Notes under the pieces: generated by a model
The model's input: the letters and a program-made list of their open reading frames with translations, nothing else
Databases searched by the model: none
What the model was told of the DNA's origin: nothing
Assembly (NCBI GenBank): GCA_032622095.1
Contig: CP136069.1
Span: 160,629,043-160,693,042 of the forward strand
Direction: 5' to 3'
DNA: 64,000 nucleotides
From: Siphonodentalium dalli
Lineage: Eukaryota; Mollusca; Scaphopoda; Gadilida; Siphonodentaliidae
Program-made: the position numbers and the translations under genes
Part shown: piece by piece, positions 44,470 through 55,870 of the stretch
Layout: every line of letters begins with the position of its first letter
Position numbering within the stretch: the stretch's first letter is position 1

Positions 44470-46993
44470 CTTTTTTTTTTAAATGTTTATTACCCAAAGA
44501 TATACATATATAAGCAGTCATTTTACATACATGTGTACATTCAAACATTTATCAATGGGCCGTGTGGGGGAGGGGTAATCAAACCAACTTACATTTATAC
44601 ATACATTTGACTGGTGCGCGCGTTCCAGACGACCACATGTATTGTGCGTGTGGGCGTCTGGCATACTTTCGTACCACTGGTGGCAATATGAATGATGTTG
44701 TAGAAGAATGGTTACTGTAGTATATCAGTTGCTGGTAACGTTGTCTTGATCTCGACGTTGACATAATTTAGCTAAATTTATTTGTGCCACGGCAAAATCG
44801 AATATCGATCTTAAGGAGGTCATAACAATAGGCCGGTGCAAATGGCGCTTTTTGTTGTTGTTGAGAAATTCGTCATGGTTGTCGATTGAATTAAGTCGTT
44901 TTTGTACCACATTATTCGTTTAGTCTGGAGTCTGGATGATTGGACGATATATGTAGTTATTATCTTACAGATGTTTTTCGGTTTGCCCGGATAAATGGAA
45001 TGTATTTGTCGGTGGGCATATTATTATGTGAAGGCCAGTGCTTTCTCCAGAATTAACCACTTCTGTTGAAATGCTGTTATTTCCATGTTGCATCGTGCCC
45101 TTAACTTATCACAGTCATAACGTAATCTGAGATCATTAAAAAATTCGTTCAGGCTGAGTGATTTCGCGGAAAACTTTGCTTTATAAAGATATTGTTTTAA
45201 AATAAGTAAAAAATAGTTTATCACGCTGTTTGGTTCCAATGGGATAGCTCCAAGTAGCATGGTCTTTTTCGAAACACGTAAGTCGATGCCTTTGTCAGTT
45301 CCCCATTTGGTCAGTTTGTTTAAGAAAGACTGTACATATCTACAGTCCCAAAATATGTGTGAAATTGTTTCAATTTCTGTTTTGCATCTTTCGCATCTAT
45401 CATTTTGTCTTAGCTTTATTATATTAAGAAATCGATTGGTCGCAAGGATTCGAGTGTATATTCGATATTGTAACCATTGCAGTTTAGTATCAGGCGTCGT
45501 GGTGAACGGTAGTTTAAAGTGAGTGTCCCAAGAGTTGATTATACCTATTTTCTGCATGATGTTGGGGTGGGGGAAGTTGAATTGAGAATTCTGTAAAATT
45601 CGTGTCCACCTTTTTGGTCGCGTACAGTAGATACAAAATTGTCTGGACTAGCAATGGGCTAGCAATTCGTCTCAGTGGTTGGTCTAATTGTTTCGATATT
45701 TCCAATATTTGATACTGGTTAAAGTAATAAAGTTTGTTCTTATATGCTTAACATTGACTGTGGTGTGTGAAACTTTCCATCGCTCTGGATCAAATCGTTG
45801 ATGAAAATTACTCCCTTTGCCCTCCATGAGTTGAAATTGATGTATCGCCCATAGATAGTAATTGCTGGATTATTCCATATCGTTTTCGACAAAACATTTT
45901 GATTTTTGGAGTTCAATCTTAAATACTCACACCATGATGAAAATACATCTTTCCAAAATGGATTTGACAGCACGCTTAAGTGTTGTAATAGATATTTTCT
46001 GTCATAAGTGAGGTACAGGGGGTCATCTAAAATAGGAAGATCCGAGATGAGAGGTGCCCATTTGCATTTTTTTGTAATGAGGCGTCGTATCCAAGTGATT
46101 TTAATTGATGAATTGAATGTCTCCACATTAATCATTTTCAAGCCACCATCTGATATGTTACTGCAAATCTGTTGTCGACTGACTCGATCTCTTTTCGAAT
46201 TCCATAAGAAGTTATAGAGCAATGTGTTTAGCTTTTTATAAAATTCGCGGTGCGGATTAGGAAGAGTTAGAAATAGATGTGTCAATTTGGGGAGAATTAA
46301 TGTCTTGATGACTATTAATCTACCAATTGGTGTGAGCAACCGGTGTATCCATGATGTGATCGTCTTTCTTATTTCGTCCATTTTATCGTCATAATTACTT
46401 TGCATTTTTGGCAAGTCAATATTAAAATGGATCCCTAAAAATATAAATTGTTCAGTTACTGTGATACTTAAGTCGCGAATGAAGTCTGGTCTATCGTAAT
46501 TACGGGGCCCTACCCACGACGCCTGACACTTCTCTGGGTTAATTTTTAAACCAGATATCCGGGCAAAAACATCAAGCGTAGAATATGCTTCGCGAACACT
46601 CCTTTCTGAGCCGTCGAGAATAAGCTTTGTATCGTCCGCGTATTGTGTGATCTTATATTCTGAGCTGCCGAGATGAACACCATTTATATTCACATTCTGT
46701 CTTACCATTAGTGCTAGTATTTCTGCACACAGGAGAAAAATATAAGGCGATATTAGGTCCCCTTGTCGACAGCCTCTTGATAGCTTAAAAGTTTGTGAAA
46801 TGTGTCCATTTAAAAGTACAGAAGAGCTCGAGTTTCTATAGAGGATTGTAATCCATTTTTTCATGTCCACTCCAAAATTGAAAAAGTTTAAACATCTTTC
46901 TAAAAAACGCCACGATACAGAATCAAAGGCCCTTTCAAAGTCTACGAGGAGCAGGAGTCCCGGTATTTTGCGTTCATTACATTTGTGAATAAA
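44470..46993 (-). mobile_element. Tx1/L1-like LINE, 5'-truncated, with poly(A)
   Basis: On the minus strand the element ends in poly(A), seen as ten T at 44471-44480 directly against the left direct repeat. The 5' end is abrupt inside RT coding sequence at 46993, directly against the right direct repeat. The 3' UTR spans about 44481-45023. The flanking 335- and 333-bp repeats behave as a target-site duplication. Confidence 0.85.
45024..46993 (-). pseudogene. Tx1/L1-type ORF2 reverse transcriptase (frameshifted)
   Basis: The main frame (46993 to 45740) carries RT motifs LLVDFERAFDSVSW, LSRGCRQGDLISPYIFLLCA, QYADDTKLILDGS and GLKINPEKCQ. The phrase GCRQGDxxSP and the overall order fit the L1/Tx1 group and not CR1/Jockey. 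Two further frames continue the protein: about 45705-45580 (ISKQLDQPLRRIASPLL) and 45557-45024, which has the C-terminal RCERCKTE..SHIFWDC cysteine/histidine motif. At least two frameshifts plus loss of the N-terminal endonuclease make it inactive. The first codons of the open frame above 46993 belong to the flanking repeat. Confidence 0.9.
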
Positions 46994-47326
46994 TGTACAC
47001 TGAAAAAAGACAACCAAAGTGACTAAGATTTCTTAGTCACTACCATTGTCTCATATTCAACTATGATTGGTAGTCATTCTGATTAATGGTCGAATCTTAG
47101 TCGTGATGACTAATGGCCGAATCTTAGTCGTGATGACTAAGGGTCGAAACATAGTCATTCTGATTAATGGCCGAATCTTAGTCGTGATGACTAAGGGTTG
47201 AAACAGTCATTCTGACTAAGCCAAGGCAATTAAATTAGCCATCATGACTAAGTTGTTATGTTAGTCATTTTGACTAAATATGTTACTACTTAGTCACCAT
47301 GACTAGGATAATATCGATAACATCTT
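46994..47326. repeat. 333-bp direct repeat, right copy (long TSD)
   Basis: Partner of 44135-44469. The TTAGTC/GACTAA-rich sequence continues without a break to about 47400, so the LINE landed inside a pre-existing repeat element. Confidence 0.9.
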
Positions 47327-47559
47327 GACTAAGCTTGGTACAACTTAGTCACTATGACTAAGGTACTGTGTTTTGACTAACACGGTATCTTAGTCAAAGT
47401 GTGTCACGTGGTGTAGTTATGTATGATACCGTTTGTTCAAAAACAGTCAAAAATTGTCATCAATTTACTTGTGGGATGACTCACATAATTTGTTCTGCAC
47501 CTCATAAATGTATCCGATACGATCAACATTAGTCAAAAGTAAAACAAATTTGTTAACAA

Positions 47560-48110
47560 ATATTAGCCTTCGGTACAGGCTAATATTTCATGCCAATCTG
47601 ACGCTCTGGCATGCAAAAACTGCTTCTGCACAACCAAACAGGTAATTAAGTACATACCCAGAACGACACGATGTGTAAATGGGTTTGTCGATACGGCACG
47701 AGTGCTGTCGCGGAAGGATAGAACGAGAGGCCCTTGCGCCTCGAGTTCTATCCTTCCGCGACAGCACTCTTCCCGTATCGACAAACCCATTTACACATCG
47801 TGTCGTTCTGTGTTTATTACACGTTTCGCTTCCTAGAATCCGTGCATTAAAAATACAGGATTAATAGAAGGTTTATTTAGGCTCATACAGGGCGTGTTTG
47901 TCATGTGTGGTGATTCTGTTATTTAAATAGTTCCAGTTTCATGGTTGAGGCGAACGTCATGTACGTCATTTTACGTCAACGAGATGCGTATGGAACGTAC
48001 GTTCCATACGTATTTGTAAATATGGAACAGCAATAACACTGTACTTCTAGGAACAAGCGTGTAATACAGTCTAATATTGCATGCCAAAATTTCTTCACTA
48101 CAATCAAACA
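47560..48110. repeat. Dispersed repeat with internal hairpin, copy 1
   Basis: It contains CTAATATTTCATGCCAATCT (also CTAATATTGCATGCCAAAAT at about 48072), the 152-bp hairpin, and TTTCATGGTTGAGGCGAACG near the end. The last phrase recurs at about 49076, after a second hairpin of the same family. Confidence 0.6.
47659..47810. mobile_element. 152-bp near-perfect hairpin
   Basis: Arms of about 65 bp run from CAGAACGACACGATG through GGGTTTGTCGATACG and GTGCTGTCGCGGAAGGATAG to a GC-rich turn (GAGAGGCCCTTGCGCCTC). Only about two mismatches were seen between arms. Confidence 0.9.
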
Positions 48111-48760
48111 AGTAACAACAATAATTGAAGAAATAACGGATATAACGGGCTTGTGGTCTATTTTAATCCACCCTCTGGGGACCTTATTATACATAGCCCC
48201 GCTCTTTTGTGAAGTATCCATAATCTCAGATTAACATTGTTTTAGTTAATTGTTCCCTTCTCTTCAGTTTCTATATCTCATAATTTGCAGAAGATAAGAT
48301 GCATAGTCGAGGTGACTATAATGGGTAAATATCACCAACTTCAACTGGGGAACTTCAATCTGATCCTAGTGATCCCATAGCAGCTGAGACCTAAGTGGAA
48401 TTGGGTCCCCATAGGATGAATGCGGCGATGCTAGCCCGATGTGTGGGATAGTATAACTAAATTCGTCCCCGGGGGGCTCATACTGCGAGTAACAGACACA
48501 CTATTTGCAGACTTGGACAGATTTATATAAACTCACAAATTAAGCGACGACAGGTCACCATATGGATAAACTGCGGACTCTATTGTGCCGTGTAGTAGTT
48601 TCGTTTTGATATTCAGTGGATTCAAACCATGACTCAGACACTCTTGGTGGGCATGGCTTCCTCCCAGTGGCGTGAAGACAACAGTAAACACCTTTGCATT
48701 GTTCTGTGACGTCACCTGACCTGTTAAACATATATGGCTCGTTTGAACCGCCAAATTATG
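48111..48760. other. Gene-free stretch
   Basis: Nothing recognised; short frames have no motif. Confidence 0.45.
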
Positions 48761-48828
48761 TATATGTCATTTGGAAATATAGGGAAAAGATATCCACAGA
48801 TCGACACAAGCGTGCGACTGTGGTTTTC

Positions 48829-48919
48829 GATACGACACGAGCGCCAGTGCGGAAGGATTGAACGAGTGGCGCATCTTAGAGTTATATCCTTCCGCGATGG
48901 CACAAGTGTCGTATCGACA
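48829..48919. mobile_element. Diverged hairpin related to 47659-47810
   Basis: TCGATACGACACGAGCGCCA and GCGGAAGGATTGAAC pair with a right arm of ATCCTTCCGCGATGGCAC and GTGTCGTATCGA. CGTCGTTCTGCG follows at 48938, as CGTGTCGTTCTG follows the 47.7-kb copy. TTTCATGGTTGAGGCGTTCG is at about 49076. Confidence 0.75.
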
Positions 48920-49437
48920 AACCCGCCAAAAACGCGCGTCGTTCTGCGTTGTGTACACACCAAACCACCCAAGAATTAATAGCATTTATTAGAAAAAAAA
49001 CTTACAATGTTAATAAAGAAGCAGACAGCTAGTGCTTGTTTTTTCTTATGATGATTTTTTATTTTATATCTCCGGTTTCATGGTTGAGGCGTTCGTCATT
49101 TGCGTCGTGTGATATCGTCCGTTTCAGAAATGAGGACACGACCCAAGACGACGAACGGTATATTTTCAGGAACGGGCCTCTAAATGTCGATAACTACACG
49201 ACTTACCCGTCCACATGCTCTAAATACTCAAAAGACTTGTCAAAGCCATAGCACTATTCCCAGATATTTTCACTTTTTCGCACATAAGTTATTTATTACC
49301 ACATAATGAACAGATTTACAAACGATAACACTCTATTGTTCTGAAGAAAATTAATGATGTATCTAAATTCTATATATGACTTGAATGAGTCTTACTGTTG
49401 CGGAAGCATGAAACCGTCTCTAAACAGTTTTATTTCG

Positions 49438-49850
49438 ACGAATATACGCCGAACATCGGTGAATATACGCTGAAAGTCGGTGAATATACGCCGAACATCG
49501 GTGAATATACGCTGAAAGTCGGTGAATATACGCCGAACATCGGTGAATATACGCTGAAAGTCGGTGAATATACGCCGAACATCGGTGAATATACGCTGAA
49601 AGTCGGTGAATATACGCCGAACGTCGATAAATATACGCCGAATGACGGTGAATATACACGCACATCAGTGAATATACGCCGAACATCGATGAACATACGC
49701 CGAACATCGGTGAACATACGCCGAATGACGGTGAATATACGCCGCACATCAGTGAATATACGCCGAACATCGGTGAACATACGCCGAATGACGGTTAATA
49801 TACGCCGAACATCGGTGAATATTCACCGAAGGCTTATACGCCGAACATCA
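49438..49850. repeat. 21-bp minisatellite, about 19 copies
   Basis: The unit is GAATATACGCCGAACATCGGT with an alternating variant GAATATACGCTGAAAGTCGGT in the left half (42-bp higher-order unit) and a CGAATGACGG variant on the right. Because 21 is divisible by three, long frames open on both strands (49398-50012 and others); these are repeat translations. Confidence 0.9.
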
Positions 49851-50740
49851 CTTAAGGCCCCCGCAGACTTGCGCAATCGAGCTGAGCAATCGGAGTCGCG
49901 ATCCCGATTGCTCTCGGTTCGAGCTCTCCGCCATTCGGCTCAGCACCATAGCCACACAATACACATGCACAACCCACCCATGACCATATATAGTCACTCC
50001 ATATGTACATAAATACAACCCACATGACCATGTACCCACTCACTCTATACACACACACCTCACTTGTACACCCCACACATGACCAATGACCATACAGCTA
50101 CTCACGGTATACACATTAACGTCATAAATTACCATATATACACTCATTATATATGCATGGCACCATGGACACCCCAACCATGACCATAGAGCCACTGCTT
50201 GTATAACAAATCACACAATTCATGATCATACAATAACCCCTGTACATTTATTCACCTCACCTATGACCACACAATCACTGCATGGCTGCCATTTTGACAT
50301 AATACCATGTATTACGTTGATGAATTTCAATGCTAATGGGATAGAGTAGCCACATAGTAGATCCACATAAATTGCTTTCGAATTATGCCCATATCCGTTC
50401 AAAAAACATTGGCCAGATCGCATATCGCGTGCTTATGAAAGGAAATATAAGGAAGCCATCGTTGACGCCACATGTCCAAAAACAACACGGGTGGGACGAG
50501 GAAGGTGACATAAAGTGAATCACTACACCTTTTCCCGACATATCGGCGTTAGTTATCGAATACAATTTCCCCCGGCAACCTAACACGTGTGGGTCACGAT
50601 GACGCTACCTTCGATGCTGATTGCAGTGACAATTATTATGAATCCGATGAATATCAAACAGAGTAACGATTTTTGAGACGATGATCAGCAGTAGTTCATA
50701 ATTTCATGTGTTTCAACGAATATTAAATAATGTTCCCAAT
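49851..50740. other. Gene-free stretch
   Basis: This is rich in CACAC, CCATATA and ACCCA short motifs (about 49940-50250). No gene is recognised. Confidence 0.45.
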
Positions 50741-51330
50741 ATTGTAGGAAAATTGCATTTTATTTTCAAACATGGAAGTCAATTTTGGCAACCATCATGG
50801 ATAATAACTAGCAAATGCTCCTGTCATATCCAGCAGAGGAGGGTTAAGTTTTGTTTACCCAACAATCGACAATTTTGACCGCACGGACACAATTCCTAGT
50901 TCACGTTATAGCATATAAACTCTAGTTTACAGGCATATAAAAGTCGTTTATGGCATAGCAACAATTCCATGAAAATCGTAAGTGAGAGCTAGCCAAACTT
51001 CCAAGAAAAGTGTAACTATGTCAAATATGGACGCCATTTTGGCGACCACCTTAGATAATAAGTGGCCAATTTTACTCTCTTGTATAGTACAATGTTTTTG
51101 GTGAGCAATATAAATGATATTTTCCGCAGATATATAGTTTAGTAACCATTTCCAATGTGGCTATACGAAACGAGGTTGTTCGTGGACACGCTGGGTCGTT
51201 TTTGGTGGAGGGTTAAGTTTTCCCTCGGTAAATAGGGAATTTTTACCCCACGAACTAAACTGCTAATTTATTGAATAGCCAATACACTCTAGTGTACCGG
51301 ATATTAAAATTCTATACAAGTTCCCAACTA
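50741..51330. repeat. Imperfect direct duplication, about 300-bp units
   Basis: Shared landmarks are TTTTGGC(A/G)ACCA, (T)GGATAATAA or TAGATAATAAGTGGC, GGAGGGTTAAGTTTT, AATTTT(G/T)ACC, and ACTCTAGT(T/G)TAC followed by ATAAAA or TTAAAATTC. The first unit starts near 50765 and the second near 51030. Confidence 0.6.
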
Positions 51331-52390
51331 TATGGCCACTGGTACAATCGAAATACCTTCATTTTGGTGAATTGACGAGAATGTTTATTACGTATCATTG
51401 TTGGACGTAGGCTGACATGACGTTTCCTTACTCTTTTGTGGGTATATATGAAGCTCCCGTGTGGTCATGGGTACAAATGGGATGTATATACATCGCTGCC
51501 GTGGCTGAATGGTCATTGATGGGTGTTTAGATACACATGGAGTAAATGTATGATCTAGGATGGGTGGCTGAATTGTCGTGGGTTTTGTGTATAATTATGC
51601 AAGTCCGGGGTGAACGGATGTGTATGGGGAATTGGTATCTAATTTGATGTCAGCTATCAATTCCGGTCAGTAAAAATTTGACATTAACCTGCTTTTGTGT
51701 TAACAATATTCGAATAAGGTGTAACAAAACGATTCAGAAACTGGAATAATTTTCCAATAAGAAAATACTAGTCGCATAAATTCACCTTTTTCCGGACATC
51801 CCTTGCATGTTTCGCCCCTACTACTATATAGCATATACATTGGCTATACAGAGTAATAATTTTCCCTTTCAAATTGATAGTTTGAAATTTATATTTCTTA
51901 AAATGTCACGAATAAGGTGCCTCCTTACGAGCAGGACCATACATACCATTCATTTTTACGGTCGTCTATAATTTTACATAACACAAGTTATGTCATCACT
52001 TTTTCAAAAACTTTGTCCACATACTAAAGGGATTGTATTTTAGCATTGAAGATGATGTGGTAGCAGAACTTTCGCGAAGCATTGGGTATGAAGACCTGAT
52101 TGAAACAATGATTCATTTGTGTCAATTAATTGACCCTTACATGGCGCTAAATTAGAAAATTTGATTGGGGTGGGGCTAGAGAGTAACCATATATGGAACT
52201 AAACTGGGACTCTTAATTAACATAATTGAAATTTGTTTCTTGGAATTTGTCGCCTATGAGAAATGAAACAAGAACCAAATGGCTCTACGAAGAACCAAAT
52301 TAGAGAAACAAATAAAGAATCTGAAGCTATGGGTTTGTTCCGTATATAGGAGACAACGCTCAGAACAAGATCATGTTGTTTCAAGAACTC
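51331..52390. other. Gene-free stretch
   Basis: Nothing recognised. Confidence 0.45.
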
Positions 52391-52398
52391 ACGTTATA

Positions 52399-52429
<31 letters not shown>

Positions 52430-52430
52430 G

Positions 52431-52471
<41 letters not shown>

Positions 52472-52478
52472 TATATAG

Positions 52479-52511
<33 letters not shown>
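52391..52511. repeat. (TA)n microsatellite
   Basis: About 120 bp of TA repeats interrupted by TAGCTA (twice) and a single TACATA. Tyr/Ile-repeat frames on both strands are artefacts. Confidence 0.95.
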
Positions 52512-52513
<2 letters not shown>

Positions 52514-52834
52514 ACACAGGCACCCGTTATAACAATTTTCTTCCACGAGGTTAAAATAAACCCGTTTCGACAAAAGATGGAAAAATAGTGGTATAAATTG
52601 AAGCTAGAGAATATCAGAGACATCTTTCAGAATTCCTTTCATCGGACGACCGCACAGTGTCCATGACAATTAAACAGAAACACATCATTTGCGTTGAATT
52701 CCAGACAACAGCAGCTAGTATTATCAGTGATCTAAATTAGAAAGCAAACGTTGATGTACGCCATCGGAATTAGAATCATCATCATCGTCGTCGTCGTTGG
52801 CGTCCGCGACGGGTGTGCAAAAAAATAATACTGC

Positions 52835-53260
52835 GCGAATTTAAATACTAGTAAGGTATGTGGAACTGAGCCAAATGCTTTCCTAAAATCGAGGTATATT
52901 GCATCTACGGGCTCGCTATTATCTAAGGCGGAAGATATATTTGAGATATACTCGACCATTTGGGTCTTACATGATCCTTTATGCCTGAAACCATGCTGGC
53001 AGTTTGTGGTGAGATTATTATGTTCCATTTGGGTTATAACTGCGTCATTTACGAATGAATGCAATACTCAGCACAGAACACACACCAGACTGACTGGGTG
53101 GTAATTTCCAGGTTCAGACTGTGTTCTTTTTTAAACTGTGAAGAGGCCTGTGGATGGCTTTCTTACATATTTTAGGGATTTTTCCTTCCGCGATGTTGTT
53201 TCTTCCAATATTTTTGAATGGATGTTTTAAGTTGTGATTGAGTAGATCCACGTAATTTGA
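52835..53260 (-). pseudogene. Jockey/CR1-group LINE RT fragment (N-terminal RT)
   Basis: The minus strand encodes the early RT region: a GNYHPVSL-like segment in other frames (about 53150-53070), then NCQHGFRHKGSCKTQ, ISSALDNSEPVDAIYLDFRK and AFGSVPHTLL. Homology stops at about 52835 beside a CGTCGT/ATC-rich tract, so the catalytic ADD box and 3' end are missing. Frameshifts lie near 53065. LINE copies usually keep the 3' end, so this one was probably cut by a later deletion. Confidence 0.7.
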
Positions 53261-53479
53261 CCAGGTAATTATGTCATATATAACCTCTTCGCCACGGTAG
53301 GTTTATTTATCATTCACGGGCACATTGTTGCACACGGGACAGACATGGGAGTAATTAGCATAGTGTCATCCATGGACGTGACAGAATGAGAGGAGCGGAG
53401 GTACGCAATTCATTTGGTACGTCTCTTTAGATGTGTCTGAAATTGATGTTGCTTCTGAAATCATGTTCATGGCATTGAT

Positions 53480-53650
53480 AGTGGCCGTTTATTATCTGAG
53501 GATTTTCACCAATCAATATGAACTCTTCTGCACTTGTATTATCTGCCGTCTGCTTTTATTCTCTGAACACTCCTCAAAATGGATAATGTACCATCCCAGT
53601 GGATACTTTTCTGATAGGATAATCCATGTAGTAAAGTAAGTAAGGACTGG
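53480..53650 (-). repeat. 3'-flank module, copy at 53.5 kb
   Basis: Landmarks TTCTGCACTTGTATTATCTG, CCGTCTGCTTTTATT, CTGAACACTCC, ATACTTTTCTGATA and GGATAATCCATGTAGTAAAG align with 26530-26660 just 3' of the PAN stop. Confidence 0.65.
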
Positions 53651-53697
53651 TAAGGGCTATAATTAACGTCGATCGATCATATATAAAGTAGACTCAC

Positions 53698-53736
53698 CTA
53701 TTCCTATTACCAGCATGATCAGCGATATCTTCTTCT
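53698..53736 (-). CDS. Candidate 39-bp micro-exon
   Basis: The minus strand reads TATATTTTCAG|AGAAGAAGAT...GGAATAG|GTGAGTC, with a good acceptor and a consensus donor. One frame gives a hydrophobic KKISLIMLVIGIG, resembling part of a signal peptide or membrane segment. A second frame (EEDIADHAGNRN) is also open. It lies just upstream (minus sense) of the 3'-flank module. No neighbouring exon is confirmed. Confidence 0.25.
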
Positions 53737-53739
53737 CTG

Positions 53740-55480
53740 AAAATATAGAAAAATATATCTAAATGTCATGATGGTTCATATAAGAAAAGCTCTATATAAT
53801 GCAATACTTATATCATGTATCTGTAACGCTTCTATCATGTATATATATTTCCGCTAACAGACAGGGTGAGGGGATAGGAAAATATGTTCAGAAACGAATG
53901 ATATGTTATGCTTTGGCAATTTATGGGACCCAGTCCTTCATCCAAAGTTTTTTCCCATGTTTGCAGAACTGAGTTCAACTGACCATGCATTTTAAATCCC
54001 ACACCAAGGCACGAAAACAATATTAAAAAACCCACTGTCAATGTATTTTCCTGTATCAATGATAATCATATCTTCAGTGCATTTTGTAATCCAAATAGAA
54101 AATTGGAAAATGCTATATCACTGTGAAATAATACCAAAAAAAGTACGGCATAAAGTGTCGGCAACTATGATACCGTTGGAACCAGCCGTAACATTTACGT
54201 TAAATCCGTTGATATAGTTGAACGATAAATTCCGTAAATTCCAAGAGTAATATGTATTAATTCCCGTCTACAATTATTACAATAGCAGTATTTCTGTAAA
54301 AATGTAAATTTGGTTAATTATCTCATACAATTCTTTAAACTGTTTATGTCTGTGAGGGGGATTTGAACATATGTTGGGCGAGGCTCTTTCGAGCCCAGTA
54401 GGTAGCAAATCCCCTGATCGGACATAAACAGATTAATAGACATTGACACAAATTCCCAAAGGCACGGACAATCAATTACGCATGGAAGTCTACATTGGTC
54501 AAGTTGAGGTTAAAAAACATTAAAAAGCTAACTAAAATATTGGTAATTTTAGGTATTTGATCTTGAATGTTGAATGTTGCTTGATTAATTCAATATTTAA
54601 ATATTCTATTTCATCTGAGACAAACATGCAGTACAGTTATTGCCATACTGGTATATCCAGTAGTCAGTAGGCCTACACATACACATGTATGCTGAATGAT
54701 GGGGTCTCTCGTATAGCAGAGTACAGAGAGCAATTTCAATAAATATCCAAATAATCTCTCCAATGTGTACCAGTATATATGTTAGAGTTAAATGAAAACA
54801 CACATGTAATTGTGATACATGATTGAATGACCAATTGACCACATACCTACTACCTGCACATATATTCTAAAACAGTTATTTCATGTGAGCTTATCAATTA
54901 CGAGTAATACTATTTTCAACCAATCTAAACAGAAATCGAGCCTCCCATCTTGAGACATAAAGGAACAAAGACCTTAGCTATAATATTTATAACTCGATTT
55001 ATGCTAATGTAAAACATTTGAATTGGCATAATTGTTGTAATTTTTACTCTGTAGTCCTTGAATTTTCCAACTCCAGTGAATAACGCCTATGTGAGAGAAC
55101 TGTTGTAATTGTCTGTGTCAATTGATACAGAGTTACTTTTGGAGAAAATGTTATCAGTCTGAGCTTGATTGCTGAGTCACATGGTAGGAGACAACGTGCA
55201 AAATGTCTAGGAGTTCTCGGTCACCACATTTCAGTTTAGCCATAAAATTGTCCAAGTGTACTCAGGTGGTGTGTTGGTCCATACAGGAATATCTTAGTGT
55301 CTGATTAGCTAAGAGTTGGTTGGGGAGACAATTTCTTAAAGTCACGTTCAACAATCACATTTATACCAGCACCTGATTCATCTATCTGGACACCGTTCCA
55401 TTTATTTCAATGTCAAACAAAAACATCGGTTATTTTGTGGTGTTCATAGCGAAAACATATTTCCAGTTTTTGTTTTGTTG
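53740..55480. other. Gene-free stretch with one hairpin
   Basis: A minus-strand frame (54059-53835) has a hydrophobic start (TVGFLILFSCLGVGF) preceded by a possible acceptor GATACAG, but it is not assigned. The hairpin at 54344-54434 is listed separately. Confidence 0.4.
54344..54434. mobile_element. 91-bp hairpin, possible MITE
   Basis: CTGTTTATGTC, GGGGATTTG and GGGC on the left pair with GCCC, CAAATCCCC and GGACATAAACAG on the right, around a CTCTTTCGAG turn with internal bulges. Confidence 0.6.
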
Positions 55481-55870
55481 TCAGCGTTCTGACTTTCTGT
55501 TTGTGATTACGATTGCGACCACAGTATCGGTTACGTCCCAATCGATTTTCACGGCGGTATCGATCATCTGGTCGGTCTTTGACATGCACATTTTATGAAA
55601 ATAATTTAAACCCGAACACGCATTACACTGTTTAACATATGCAGGACAACATGTTCTACCAATTGGGTGTGGGTAATTGTCACCGAATGAACCACAGCGT
55701 TGATGTTGTTGATACTTCGATGGAGGTTGGTGTTCATTTTGGGATTTGATTTGATTTTTTCTGATTTTGTCACTCATAATTGACATCTTGTCACGAAGTG
55801 CATCTTGCTGTGATTTTGATGACATGCCTCCACGGATAATCTCTTTTTTTATCTGGCGACCATTTTCCAA
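55481..55870 (-). pseudogene. Ty3/gypsy-type gag/pol zinc-knuckle fragment
   Basis: The minus-strand frame has a basic segment (SDKIRKNQIKSQ), then RCGSFGDNYPH, CCPAYVKQCNAC and NYFHKMC. The order CxxCG-like, H, CPAxxxxCxxC, NxFxxxC matches the tandem zinc knuckles of Ty3/gypsy gag proteins of marine invertebrates. The first knuckle has lost its leading cysteine spacing (CGSFG for CxRCG). No protease, RT, integrase or LTR is recognised within 1 kb, so it is an isolated relic. Confidence 0.6.

Noticed and set aside
49398-50012. 204-codon repeat ORF on the plus strand
   Set aside because: Translation of a 21-bp minisatellite; equally long frames exist on the other strand.
52279-52623. Tyr/Ile-repeat frames on both strands
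   Set aside because: TA microsatellite.
53835-54059. Minus ORF with hydrophobic N-terminus (signal-like)
   Set aside because: No ATG at the 5' end, a weak acceptor, and no recognisable domain or neighbour exon.
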